Shown here one piece after another: positions 1-6,933 of a stretch of 10,220 nucleotides of DNA; within the stretch, counting starts at the first letter, position 1, and each line of letters starts with the position of its first letter. A program made the translations under genes and the position numbers. The stretch comes from Peptococcaceae bacterium UBA6116 (lineage in GTDB: Bacteria > Bacillota > Desulfitobacteriia > Desulfitobacteriales > Syntrophobotulaceae): contig DIWC01000045.1 in NCBI GenBank assembly GCA_002423425.1, positions 783 through 11,002 on the forward strand, in the 5' to 3' direction. The notes under the pieces are model-generated. The model searched no databases, was not told the origin of the DNA, and worked only from the letters and a program-made list of their open reading frames with translations.

Positions 1-7
1 CCTTCAC

Positions 8-82
8 GCATTAGGCCATCCATGGCCTTGCCGCTCTTTGCCATCCATGGCACCGCGGCATTAGTCCATCCGTGGACGTTAC
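8..82. repeat. Three 25-nt degenerate repeats, each carrying a small hairpin
   Basis: Three 25-nt units begin at 8, 33 and 58. Each has a 14-nt core hairpin at the same offset: GGCCATCCATGGCC (14-27), TGCCATCCATGGCA (39-52) and GTCCATCCGTGGAC (64-77). The core starts are exactly 25 nt apart. Each core is a 5-bp stem with a 4-nt loop (TCCA, TCCA, TCCG). The outer stem bases differ between units yet stay complementary (GG/CC, TG/CA, GT/AC), which suggests selection for the fold. GCATTAG precedes cores 1 and 3. The last stem ends one base before the argR stop codon. The array may continue to the left of the window. Its function is unknown; it could be a dispersed repeat family or an argR-distal RNA processing or termination element. 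Confidence 0.75.
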
Positions 83-528
83 ATCATATTTGAAAGCCGG
101 AGAAGAATAGCCTGTACTTGTTTTTCGGGTTTGACCAAAAGGAAAATCGTATCATCACCGGCGACTGTCCCAATCACTTCCCGCCAGCCGGCATTGTCCA
201 GAAGCAAAGCCAAGGCCTGGGCATTACCGGGAATAGTTCTAACCACGACAATATTTTCACTGCTGTCAAAGGAAACAACTACTTCTTTGAACATTCTTTT
301 TAGTCTTTCCTGATAACCAAGCGGGTGAACTTCAGTTTGGATCGCATAACGGTATTCGTCACCCACACCTGGAATTTTAATTAAACCCATTTCTTTAATA
401 TCCCTGGATATTGTTGCCTGAGTTACCGGAAACCCTTCTTCTAAAAGCCTTTCGGCAAGATCTTCCTGAGTTCTAATCATTTCATTGGTTATCAGTTCCT
501 GAATTTTTTTTTGCCGGCGGACTTTCAT
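79..528 (-). CDS. argR: Arginine repressor ArgR/AhrC
   Basis: Hexameric transcription factor that binds ARG boxes when L-arginine is bound; it represses arginine biosynthesis and often activates catabolism. At 149 aa it has the usual full length. Residues 1-70 form the winged helix-turn-helix, with the recognition-helix stretch TQATISRDIKEMGLIKI containing the conserved Ser-Arg (41-42). Residues 80-149 form the oligomerisation and arginine-binding domain, with RTIPGNAQALALLLDN (97-112) and the signature GTVAGDDT (120-127), whose Asp pair contacts arginine. The ATG start has a purine-rich AGGGGG about 7 nt upstream. The start lies 47 nt inside the end of the preceding methyltransferase gene, suggesting translational coupling. 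It is the last complete gene of the minus-strand run; in related Firmicutes recN follows. No clear ARG box was seen in the window. Confidence 0.97.
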   Translation of the reverse strand: MKVRRQKKIQELITNEMIRTQEDLAERLLEEGFPVTQATISRDIKEMGLIKIPGVGDEYRYAIQTEVHPLGYQERLKRMFKEVVVSFDSSENIVVVRTIPGNAQALALLLDNAGWREVIGTVAGDDTIFLLVKPEKQVQAILLRLSNMM

Positions 529-1123
529 TGGTTTTCCCCCTGTTTTTTTGAATCATAAGCCAGTAAGGTGATTGTTCTCCTTGATTGAGATAAATTCCCT
601 GCAAAACACTAAATTCCTTCTTTGGAAGCCTCGACAAAAAATTGGTAATGGCCTCTGACTCTTCCAGCGCACCGTCATGTCCTCGATATACAGTAATAAC
701 CATTACCCCTGTTTCTTTAAGAAGCTTTAATGCCTCTGTTAAAGCTTTAACCGTTGTTTGGGCTTGGGTGGCAACTTTACTTTCACTGCCGGGCAAATAT
801 CCGAGGTTAAAAACAATTGCTTTTATTTTTTCTATAGGAATATACTTCGCCATTTCCGAGTGACATGTATTGACCAGTTCGACTCTGGCTGACAGACCGT
901 ACTCCTTCAGTAACTCACGTGTTGACAGAATTGCCTCGTCCTGAATATCAAAAGAAAACACTCTTCCCGAGGCTCCAACACACCGGGCAAGAAATAAGGT
1001 ATCCTTGCCTCGCCCGGCTGTAGCATCAACCACGATGTCCCCCGGAAGAATAACAGCCCTTAAATAATAACGCACAAGCGTTTGGATGTCTTGAATTCCC
1101 CTATCGCTTTGACCTTCATTCAT
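482..1123 (-). CDS. mnmM: SAM-dependent methyltransferase of the YtqB/MnmM family
   Basis: Class I Rossmann-fold methyltransferase of the family long annotated as putative rRNA methylase. Its B. subtilis member YtqB has been described as MnmM, which adds the final methyl group of mnm5s2U34 in tRNA; I infer the same role here. Numbered from the upstream GTG, motif I is VVDATAGRGKDTLFLA (35-50), followed by an acidic SAM-ribose position (FDIQDE, 62-67) and the family motif FNLGYLPGSESK (109-120). Two starts are possible: GTG at 1135 (217 aa) and ATG at 1123 (213 aa). I prefer ATG because it overlaps the nadK stop in the coupled form ATGAATGA, but neither has a good Shine-Dalgarno site. After the conserved core (…SPYWLMIQK), about 20 hydrophilic residues run on over the argR ribosome binding site and start. 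Confidence 0.85.
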   Translation of the reverse strand: MNEGQSDRGIQDIQTLVRYYLRAVILPGDIVVDATAGRGKDTLFLARCVGASGRVFSFDIQDEAILSTRELLKEYGLSARVELVNTCHSEMAKYIPIEKIKAIVFNLGYLPGSESKVATQAQTTVKALTEALKLLKETGVMVITVYRGHDGALEESEAITNFLSRLPKKEFSVLQGIYLNQGEQSPYWLMIQKNRGKTNESPPAKKNSGTDNQ

Positions 1124-1937
1124 GCCAGCGGTCACGCAATTTTTTTCTTACAATTTTAGGAAAACTGCGCCCCTCCAAGCGGATAAATTTAGCTTTCATT
1201 GGTATGGCTTCAACCTCCATTATTTCTCCAGGATTCAACATCAGGATGTGATGCCCGTCAAACGTGACCCTGCAGGTTGTGCCCTTGGTCAAGGTAACAT
1301 CAATCTTTTCATGACGGGAAACCACCATTGGCCTCGAAGAAAGAGAATGAGCAGCTATAGGGGTAATCAGGATAGCCTCAACGTCCGGGCTTACTAAGGG
1401 ACCGCCGGCCGAAAGAGAATAAGCCGTTGAGCCGGTTGGGGTTGCCAGAATTAGACCATCCGCAGGGGGACTGGCAATCGCCTCCCCCGAAAGTCTGACC
1501 TGCAAGGTAACCATAGTATCCGTACATTCTCTTAAAAAAACAACATCATTGAGGACCAGAAACTGCATTCTATTCCCTGTTCTTACTATTGTTGCAGTCA
1601 TCATCATTCTCTCTTCGACTGAATACTCTTTATTCATAACCTTCTTTAAGGCCGAAAAAATTTCCCCTCGCTCTACCTCACATAAAAAACCGAGACGGCC
1701 AAAATTAACTCCCAGTACCGGGATACCATACGGAGCCGCTTCCCTTGCCGCTTGTAAGACCGTTCCGTCCCCTCCCAAGGATAGAATAAAATCCAGATCA
1801 CGAGCACCGGTATTGTCCTTATTCCACTCCGGGATAATCTCCCAACCCTCATCTTCAAACCAAGTAATTAATTGGGAGGCGAGGATATCGGTATTAACCT
1901 TCGATTTATTAAGATATAATCCAACCCTGTTTTCCAT
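1116..1937 (-). CDS. nadK: NAD kinase (ATP or polyphosphate NAD kinase)
   Basis: Phosphorylates NAD+ at the 2'-hydroxyl of the adenosine ribose to give NADP+, the only de novo source of NADP. The 273 aa match the usual bacterial length. Diagnostic motifs are GGDGTVLQAAR (55-65), carrying the GGDGT phosphate-binding and catalytic motif, the NAD-contacting VLNDVVF (128-134), and the glycine-rich LATPTGSTAYSLSAGGP (164-180). The second motif reads Asn-Asp where many family members have Asn-Glu, a conservative change. The ATG at 1937 is preceded by GGAG inside the 3' end of tlyA, and the gap to the tlyA stop is 4 nt, so the two are probably coupled. A nadK next to tlyA and argR is common in clostridial genomes, while B. 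subtilis keeps its nadK genes elsewhere. Confidence 0.96.
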   Translation of the reverse strand: MENRVGLYLNKSKVNTDILASQLITWFEDEGWEIIPEWNKDNTGARDLDFILSLGGDGTVLQAAREAAPYGIPVLGVNFGRLGFLCEVERGEIFSALKKVMNKEYSVEERMMMTATIVRTGNRMQFLVLNDVVFLRECTDTMVTLQVRLSGEAIASPPADGLILATPTGSTAYSLSAGGPLVSPDVEAILITPIAAHSLSSRPMVVSRHEKIDVTLTKGTTCRVTFDGHHILMLNPGEIMEVEAIPMKAKFIRLEGRSFPKIVRKKLRDRWHE

Positions 1938-1941
1938 GATT

Positions 1942-2757
1942 TCACTCCGCTTCCTTCTGCGCTTGCCGAACTAACATTGGGACTTCTGAGAGCCAGTCAA
2001 TACCCTGCTGCTCTGGCAGGCCTTTTTTTAGCCATGCTAAGAATTCTATATTGCCTTCCGGACCTCGGATTGGGGAGTAATTTAAACCTCTAACAGTGAA
2101 AAGATACTTCTCAGCCTCCTGTAAAACACTTTCCAATACTTGCTGATGAATTTGCGGGTCCCGGACGACTCCATTTTTGCCAACATTTTCCGGGCCGGCT
2201 TCAAATTGAGGTTTAATTAAAATCAAGGTGTCGCCTTCAGGCTTGAGAATGGCCATGATCGCTGTAAAAAGCTTAGTTAGGGAAATAAAGGAAACATCAC
2301 AAACCACCATATCTACTTTTTCGGGCAGGCTTTGCTCATTAAGAAAACGGGCATTCGTTCTCTCCAAACATTCTACCCTTTCGTCACTCCGGAGTCTCCA
2401 GTCCAGCTGCCCGTACCCGACATCAATGGCATAAACTTTTTTGGCTCCGTTTTGCAGGGCACAATCTGTAAATCCTCCGGTGGAGGCTCCAATATCAGCA
2501 ATAACTTTACCCTTAAGATCCATTTGAAAAACATCAATTGCTTTAGCTAATTTCAAACCGCCCCGGGATACGTAAGGATGAAGCTCTCCTTTGATGATTA
2601 TATTTAAGTCGTCATTAACCGGCATCCCGGGTTTATCAAGCCGCATATTTTCTTGAAATACCTTGCCTGCCATAATTAAAGCTTTAGCCTTTTCCCGGCT
2701 TTCTACCATTCCTTTTTGAACGAGAAGAACATCCAGTCTCAATTTATTCTTGGCCAC
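1942..2757 (-). CDS. tlyA: TlyA family rRNA 2'-O-methyltransferase (S4 + FtsJ domains)
   Basis: Predicted to 2'-O-methylate cytidine in ribosomal RNA (16S and/or 23S), as mycobacterial TlyA does; the old name hemolysin is misleading. Length is 271 aa. Residues 1-62 are an S4 RNA-binding domain (RLDVLLVQKGMVESREKAK…AGKV). Residues 63-270 are an FtsJ/RrmJ-like SAM domain with motif I DIGASTGGFTD (88-98), VVCDVSFISL (151-160) and LIKPQFEAG (180-188). Lys69, Asp154, Lys182 and Glu238 fall at the same numbers as the catalytic tetrad I recall for M. tuberculosis TlyA, so the enzyme looks intact. The start is GTG, overlapping the dxs stop by 14 nt, with AAGGG about 11 nt upstream. The B. subtilis orthologue yqxC also lies just after dxs. 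Confidence 0.95.
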   Translation of the reverse strand: MAKNKLRLDVLLVQKGMVESREKAKALIMAGKVFQENMRLDKPGMPVNDDLNIIIKGELHPYVSRGGLKLAKAIDVFQMDLKGKVIADIGASTGGFTDCALQNGAKKVYAIDVGYGQLDWRLRSDERVECLERTNARFLNEQSLPEKVDMVVCDVSFISLTKLFTAIMAILKPEGDTLILIKPQFEAGPENVGKNGVVRDPQIHQQVLESVLQEAEKYLFTVRGLNYSPIRGPEGNIEFLAWLKKGLPEQQGIDWLSEVPMLVRQAQKEAE

Positions 2758-4651
2758 TCAATAATCTTTCCCTTGCTTTTTTTCTTACCAATTTCTCAGC
2801 AGATTCGATAATCTTTTGCGGAGTAATGCCATAAGCTTCATATAGCTGCGGAATAGAGCCATGTTCAACATAGTCTTCATATCCGATCCGTTCTACTTCA
2901 ATATTTCTTGCCGCATGACTCTCTAAGAGTTCGAGTATGGCACTCCCTACTCCTCCGTTTAAAATATGATCCTCAACTGTCACAATTTTTCCGCTCTTCA
3001 TAGCTTCGTTTAAGATCAATTCATGGTCTAGCGGATTAATAAATCGTAAATTAATAACTCCGGCATCTATCCCTTTGTTTTCTAATTCCTGCGCTGCTTG
3101 CAAACACATATAAACCACAGGCCCATAGCCGATAAGCGTTATATCTTTACCTTGACGGAGCAGTTCGGCTTTACCTTTTTCTATGACAACCGGGGTTTCA
3201 TCAATCGGAACTCCAATGCCTATGGAACGGGGGTAACGAACTGCAACCGGCTGCTTATAAGTAAAAGCCGAATAAATCATATGTTTTAATTCATTCTCAT
3301 CCTTGGGTGCCATTAAGGTTAAGTTAGGTATGGCTCTAAAAAAGGAAATATCAAATATTCCATGATGGGTTGGCCCGTCCTCCCCAACGATTCCCGCCCT
3401 GTCAACAGCAAGTACGACGTTGGCGTTTTGCAGACAAATATCATGAAGAACTTGATCATACGCTCTCTGGTAAAAGGTAGAATACATGGAAACTATGGGT
3501 TTCAGCCCGGCAATGGCTAAGGCTGCCGCAAATGTCACTGCATGTTGTTCCGCTATCCCCACATCAAAAAATCTTTGAGGGAAAAGCTTGCCAAAATCGT
3601 CTAAGCCAGTACCACTGCCCATCGCAGCTGTGACCGCAACAATACTGTCATCCTTCAAAGCCAGTTCACAAATAGTTTGTCCAAAAATTTGAGTATAGGT
3701 GGGAGGCGAATCTTTTTTAATTAATTCTCCGGTCTCTTTGCTAAATGGCCCCACCCCGTGAAAAATGTCCGGACTCTGTTTGGCAGGCTCATAACCTTTG
3801 CCTTTGCAAGTTACAACGTGAACTAATACCGGTCCTTTTTTAAGTTTTGCTTGCTTGAAAACTTTTTCTAGGGAGGGGATATCGTGTCCGTTAATAGGTC
3901 CTAGATATGTTAGACCAAGCTCTTCAAATAACATACCCGGAACTAAAAAGTATTTGATTCCGTCTTTAGCCTTCTCGACAGCCTTTGCTACCGAAGGTCC
4001 AATGGCAGGTATTTTTTTTAGAAGAATCTCGATTTCTTTCTTTTTTTTATCATACATCGGGGCTGTTCTGATCTTATTAAGATAGGAAGACATAGCTCCA
4101 ACATTTGGTGAAATAAACATTTCATTGTCGTTAAGAACTACGATAAGATTGCTTTCAGTGTTTCCGGCATGATTTAAGGCCTCATAGGCCATACCAGCAC
4201 TCATAGCTCCGTCGCCGATAACCGCTACGACATGATAGTTTTCATTTTTAATATCTCTAGCTTTAGCAAACCCTAAGGCTGCTGAGATCGAAGTGCTTGA
4301 GTGTCCGGTATCAAAACAGTCATGGATGCTTTCCTCCCTTTTCGGGAAACCTGCTAAGCCCCCAAATTGACGCAGGGTTTTAAAACTTTCTTTGCGATTG
4401 GTCAATAATTTATGTACATAGCTTTGATGCCCGACATCCCAGATAATTTTATCCTTAGGGCTTTCAAATGCCCTGTGCAGAGCAATCGTTAGTTCGACAA
4501 CCCCCAAATTAGAGGCCAAATGACCGCCGTTAACCGAAACTACATCTATCATTTCCTGACGGATTTCTTCCGCCAATTTAGTCAGTTCAACATTAGTTAA
4601 TTTCTTCAAGTCTTTGGGCGATTCGATTTTGTCAAGAAACTGCAATATCAC
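2744..4651 (-). CDS. dxs: 1-deoxy-D-xylulose-5-phosphate synthase
   Basis: Thiamine-diphosphate enzyme that condenses pyruvate and glyceraldehyde 3-phosphate to DXP, the entry step of the MEP isoprenoid pathway and a branch to thiamine and pyridoxal. It is full length at about 635 aa. The ThDP/Mg motif runs from GDGAMSAG (146-153) to LNDNE (173-177). DVGHQSYVHK (72-81) carries a conserved active-site His. GIAEQH (365-370) holds the catalytic Glu368 of the pyrimidine domain, and DRAGIVGEDGPTHHG (417-431) is the transketolase signature. The C-terminal transketolase domain is complete. GTG at 4651 overlaps the upstream stop as GTGA, but it lies only 3 nt from a strong AGGAGG. TTG at 4645 has a 9-nt spacer and gives the family-like N-terminus (M)QFLDKIESPKDLKKL, so it may be the real start. 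Together with ispA, two isoprenoid genes share this operon. Confidence 0.98.
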   Translation of the reverse strand: MILQFLDKIESPKDLKKLTNVELTKLAEEIRQEMIDVVSVNGGHLASNLGVVELTIALHRAFESPKDKIIWDVGHQSYVHKLLTNRKESFKTLRQFGGLAGFPKREESIHDCFDTGHSSTSISAALGFAKARDIKNENYHVVAVIGDGAMSAGMAYEALNHAGNTESNLIVVLNDNEMFISPNVGAMSSYLNKIRTAPMYDKKKKEIEILLKKIPAIGPSVAKAVEKAKDGIKYFLVPGMLFEELGLTYLGPINGHDIPSLEKVFKQAKLKKGPVLVHVVTCKGKGYEPAKQSPDIFHGVGPFSKETGELIKKDSPPTYTQIFGQTICELALKDDSIVAVTAAMGSGTGLDDFGKLFPQRFFDVGIAEQHAVTFAAALAIAGLKPIVSMYSTFYQRAYDQVLHDICLQNANVVLAVDRAGIVGEDGPTHHGIFDISFFRAIPNLTLMAPKDENELKHMIYSAFTYKQPVAVRYPRSIGIGVPIDETPVVIEKGKAELLRQGKDITLIGYGPVVYMCLQAAQELENKGIDAGVINLRFINPLDHELILNEAMKSGKIVTVEDHILNGGVGSAILELLESHAARNIEVERIGYEDYVEHGSIPQLYEAYGITPQKIIESAEKLVRKKARERLLSGQE

Positions 4652-5232
4652 TTTCCTCCTTTTTTCGAAGTCTTGGTCAAATTTAACTTAGTTACTCTTT
4701 CAAAACCGGCAATGATTCTGCCTGTTACCGAAAGAATGCTGTTGGCATTATTAATTCCAATTGTTTTTCCCCAAGCTTTGCCGGCCACCGTAAATGAAGC
4801 GATAAGCGCAAGGATTAGAACATTTAGGATAATCTTCCATTTACTTAACTGAGGGTGATTATAAAGCAAACTAACAATAATTGTTGCCCCCATGGCGCCA
4901 CTGAGAGTTCCTGTAATATCGCCAACGATATCACTCGCAAAATTGGCTACCCTATCGGCGTGTTTGATTAAATAAATAGATTGTTTTGCCCCGAATACCT
5001 TTTTTGCCGCTCTGGCATGGTGAGGGGCTTCATTAGCTGCCGCAACAGCTACTCCAATAATATCAAACATCACGTTGATGGTAATAACAATTATCAGTAG
5101 TATCCAGGTTACAGTGAGTGGAAAGTAGCGAAGAATAGCTTCTAACCCGCTGCTGAAAAAAGCCGCAATAAGGAAAGTAATAATAAAAACTGTAATAATA
5201 TATCTTATAGTGTTTTTTTTTCTAACGGCCAA
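4648..5232 (-). CDS. Conserved integral membrane protein of unknown function
   Basis: A 194-aa protein I cannot assign to a characterised family with confidence. Hydrophobic segments lie near residues 11-28, 40-63, 105-123 and 134-152, so it probably has four membrane helices. Between the second and third helix is a polar stretch of conserved appearance: DIIGVAVAAANEAPHHARAA (57-76), then KHADRVANFASDIVGD (90-105), with paired His and several acidic residues that could bind a ligand or metal. The layout faintly recalls the membrane domain of CorB/CNNM (DUF21) proteins, but this is only an impression and no CBS domain follows. The C-terminus is basic (KTSKKGGK). The TTG start has AAGGAG 10 nt upstream. 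Its stop overlaps the dxs start by 4 nt. Its place between the PAP2-like gene and dxs suggests a role linked to lipid or isoprenoid metabolism, but that is inference. Confidence 0.85.
   Translation of the reverse strand: MAVRKKNTIRYIITVFIITFLIAAFFSSGLEAILRYFPLTVTWILLIIVITINVMFDIIGVAVAAANEAPHHARAAKKVFGAKQSIYLIKHADRVANFASDIVGDITGTLSGAMGATIIVSLLYNHPQLSKWKIILNVLILALIASFTVAGKAWGKTIGINNANSILSVTGRIIAGFERVTKLNLTKTSKKGGK
4655..4660 (-). promoter_or_regulatory. Ribosome binding site of dxs that bears on its start codon
   Basis: On the minus strand this reads AGGAGG, a perfect anti-16S match. It is 3 nt from GTG (4651-4649) and 9 nt from TTG (4645-4643). The longer spacing is the more usual one, so the in-frame TTG two codons into the GTG reading is a credible start. 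Confidence 0.7.
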
Positions 5233-5257
5233 GTTAAACTATCTCCTTCCCCGTAAA

Positions 5258-5716
5258 TTATAGAATTAAGGCTATGGCACATCCCAAGATTGCCCCCCCG
5301 AAAACCTCAAACGGAGTATGCCCGATCAGCTCTTTTAACCTTTTCTCCTCCAGAGTAAATGCCAGTCGGTCAGCCTGATGCATTCTCAGCCATTCAACCA
5401 AGTAGTTAATCACTTTGGCCTGGTTGCCGGCTGCCCGGCGAACTCCGGCGGCATCATACATGACGATGACTGCTAACACCACCGCTATTGCAAACAGCGG
5501 AGTATTCCATCCCTCAATCTTGCCTATACTTATGGCTAAGGAAGAGACAAGCGCGGTATGGGAACTAGGAAAACCGCCGGAACTCATTAATAGATTTAAA
5601 TCCCACTTTTTTTCCAAAAAAAAGTTTAATAAGATCTTAGCAATCTGTGCAAGTACCCAGGCAGCAAGAGAAATCCCCATTATCTTATTATCCAATATTG
5701 TAGATATTTGGCTCAT
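5258..5716 (-). CDS. Divergent PAP2 family membrane protein (DUF212, YuiD-like)
   Basis: Small membrane protein of the divergent PAP2 family (B. subtilis YuiD). The family's signature blocks are present: SSGGFPSSHTALVS (45-58), MYDAAGVRRAAG (86-97) and LKELIGHTPFEVFGGAILG (127-145), numbered from the ATG. Hydrophobic segments lie near 12-32, 55-66, 73-88 and 136-152. PSSHT resembles the PSGH motif of PAP2 phosphatases, so a lipid phosphate or prenyl diphosphate substrate is possible but not shown. I chose ATG at 5716 (152 aa) because AAGGTGGG lies 5 nt before it; an upstream GTG at 5734 (158 aa) lacks a good ribosome binding site. Placement directly after ispA, which makes prenyl diphosphates, fits a prenyl-lipid role, by inference only. 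Confidence 0.9.
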   Translation of the reverse strand: MSQISTILDNKIMGISLAAWVLAQIAKILLNFFLEKKWDLNLLMSSGGFPSSHTALVSSLAISIGKIEGWNTPLFAIAVVLAVIVMYDAAGVRRAAGNQAKVINYLVEWLRMHQADRLAFTLEEKRLKELIGHTPFEVFGGAILGCAIALIL

Positions 5717-5746
5717 AGAATCCCACCTTACCACTAAAAATCCGGC

Positions 5747-6613
5747 CTAACATTTACGTTCGGCAATATAATCGGCTAATGATGATAGGAATTCCGCTTT
5801 GTTGCCAAAGTATTCGAGGCACTCTTTAGCGGAGGACACCGTCATTTGGAGATGATTATTAGCTTCCGCTAATCCTAGGATTGAAATGTAAGTTGGTTTC
5901 TGAAGTTTTAAATCACTCCCATTAGGCTTACCAGTTATCTCCTTTTCACCTTTTACATCCAAAATATCGTCTTTGATTTGAAAGGCTAGTCCTAAACAAG
6001 AAGCATATTGCGATATCCTATCTATTTCCTCTTCAGTTCCCCCGCCAAAAATTGCTCCCAAACGGGCTGAAGCGACTAAAAGTGATCCTGTTTTCTTGCA
6101 GTGAATACTTCCAATCTCAGCAAGGGTATTATTTTGCCCGTTGCCTAGAGTATCAAGAACTTGACCCTCGACCATTCCCTGCCATCCCGCCGCTTTAGCA
6201 GTCTCTCGAATCACTCTAAGCTGTCTTTCCGGAGGTACCGGGGATGGTTGGGCCATAAGCTCGAATGAATAAGTAAGTAGGGCATCACCGGCAAGCAGCG
6301 CTGTTGCTTCCCCAAACTCTATATGATTGGATGGTTTACCGCGGCGAAAGTCATCATCGTCCATTGCCGGAAGGTCATCGTGGATTAACGAATAGGTATG
6401 AATTAGTTCCAAAGCCGCTGCCTCCCTGACAAAAACATCAGGTTGGCCGCCAACAAGTTCAACACAAGCCAAGGCAAGAACCGGACGAACTCTTTTTCCG
6501 CCTGCGGTTAATGAATAGTTCATACTTTGACAGATTAGACTCTGTTCAAAAGGCAAATGGGCCAAATACTGTTCAACTAAATCAAAATAATAGTTAAATC
6601 GCTGTTTAAACAT
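5747..6613 (-). CDS. ispA: Polyprenyl (farnesyl) diphosphate synthase
   Basis: Trans-prenyltransferase that adds isopentenyl diphosphate to DMAPP and GPP to make FPP, the precursor for undecaprenyl phosphate and quinone chains. At 288 aa it is typical. The first aspartate-rich motif, with the bacterial two-residue insertion, is DDLPAMDDDDFRRG (79-92) within YSLIHDDLPAMDDDD. The second is QIKDDILD (212-219). GGKRVRP (38-44) binds the IPP diphosphate. The residues just before the first motif (HTYSLIH) resemble E. coli IspA (HAYSLIH), favouring a C15 product, though chain length cannot be fixed from sequence alone. The start is ATG, 5 nt after the xseB stop; its Shine-Dalgarno site is weak or distant (GGAG about 13 nt away), so translation may be coupled to xseB. 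The order xseA-xseB-ispA is conserved in many bacteria. Confidence 0.96.
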   Translation of the reverse strand: MFKQRFNYYFDLVEQYLAHLPFEQSLICQSMNYSLTAGGKRVRPVLALACVELVGGQPDVFVREAAALELIHTYSLIHDDLPAMDDDDFRRGKPSNHIEFGEATALLAGDALLTYSFELMAQPSPVPPERQLRVIRETAKAAGWQGMVEGQVLDTLGNGQNNTLAEIGSIHCKKTGSLLVASARLGAIFGGGTEEEIDRISQYASCLGLAFQIKDDILDVKGEKEITGKPNGSDLKLQKPTYISILGLAEANNHLQMTVSSAKECLEYFGNKAEFLSSLADYIAERKC

Positions 6614-6618
6614 AATTC

Positions 6619-6888
6619 TTATAATTCTCCAGTAACTGTTGACTGTTCTGCCGCAACCGCGCCGCAGCTGTCTTCTAAAAGTACTTTTACTTTAGCTTCT
6701 GCTGAATTTAGGAGACTATTGCTGTGCCTTACAAGTTCAATCCCCTCTTGAAAGTAAGCCAAAGCCTGCTCTAAAGAAACATTGTTTTGGTCAAGCTGAC
6801 TAACAATTTGTTCAAGTCTCTCTACTGCTTTTTCAAAGCAAATGTTTTCTCTTTTATCCTTATCCCCTATTTTCCCTCTATTTGCCAT
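6619..6888 (-). CDS. xseB: Exonuclease VII small subunit
   Basis: Small helical subunit of exonuclease VII. Several copies bind each large XseA subunit to form the enzyme that degrades single-stranded DNA from both ends to oligonucleotides. The family pattern is clear: FEKAVERLEQIVSQLD, then SLEQALAYFQEGIELV and a helical tail ending AEAKVKVLLED, which predicts a two-helix hairpin. Starting at ATG 6888 gives 89 aa. I prefer this to TTG 6894 because AAGGG lies 6 nt before the ATG but directly abuts the TTG, leaving no spacer. The N-terminal dozen residues are highly charged and probably disordered. It follows xseA by about 45 nt. Confidence 0.95.
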   Translation of the reverse strand: MANRGKIGDKDKRENICFEKAVERLEQIVSQLDQNNVSLEQALAYFQEGIELVRHSNSLLNSAEAKVKVLLEDSCGAVAAEQSTVTGEL

Positions 6889-6933
6889 TTTCAACCCTTC
6901 TTACATTTTTGCTTTAATAATATATGGGAATTT

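Noticed and set aside
8..82. CRISPR array
   Set aside because: The 25-nt units diverge outside a short palindromic core and there are no unique 30-nt-class spacers or cas genes.
1549..1974. 141-aa plus-strand open frame opposite nadK
   Set aside because: It is antisense to a well-supported NAD kinase gene, has no ribosome binding site or recognisable motif, and looks like a shadow frame.
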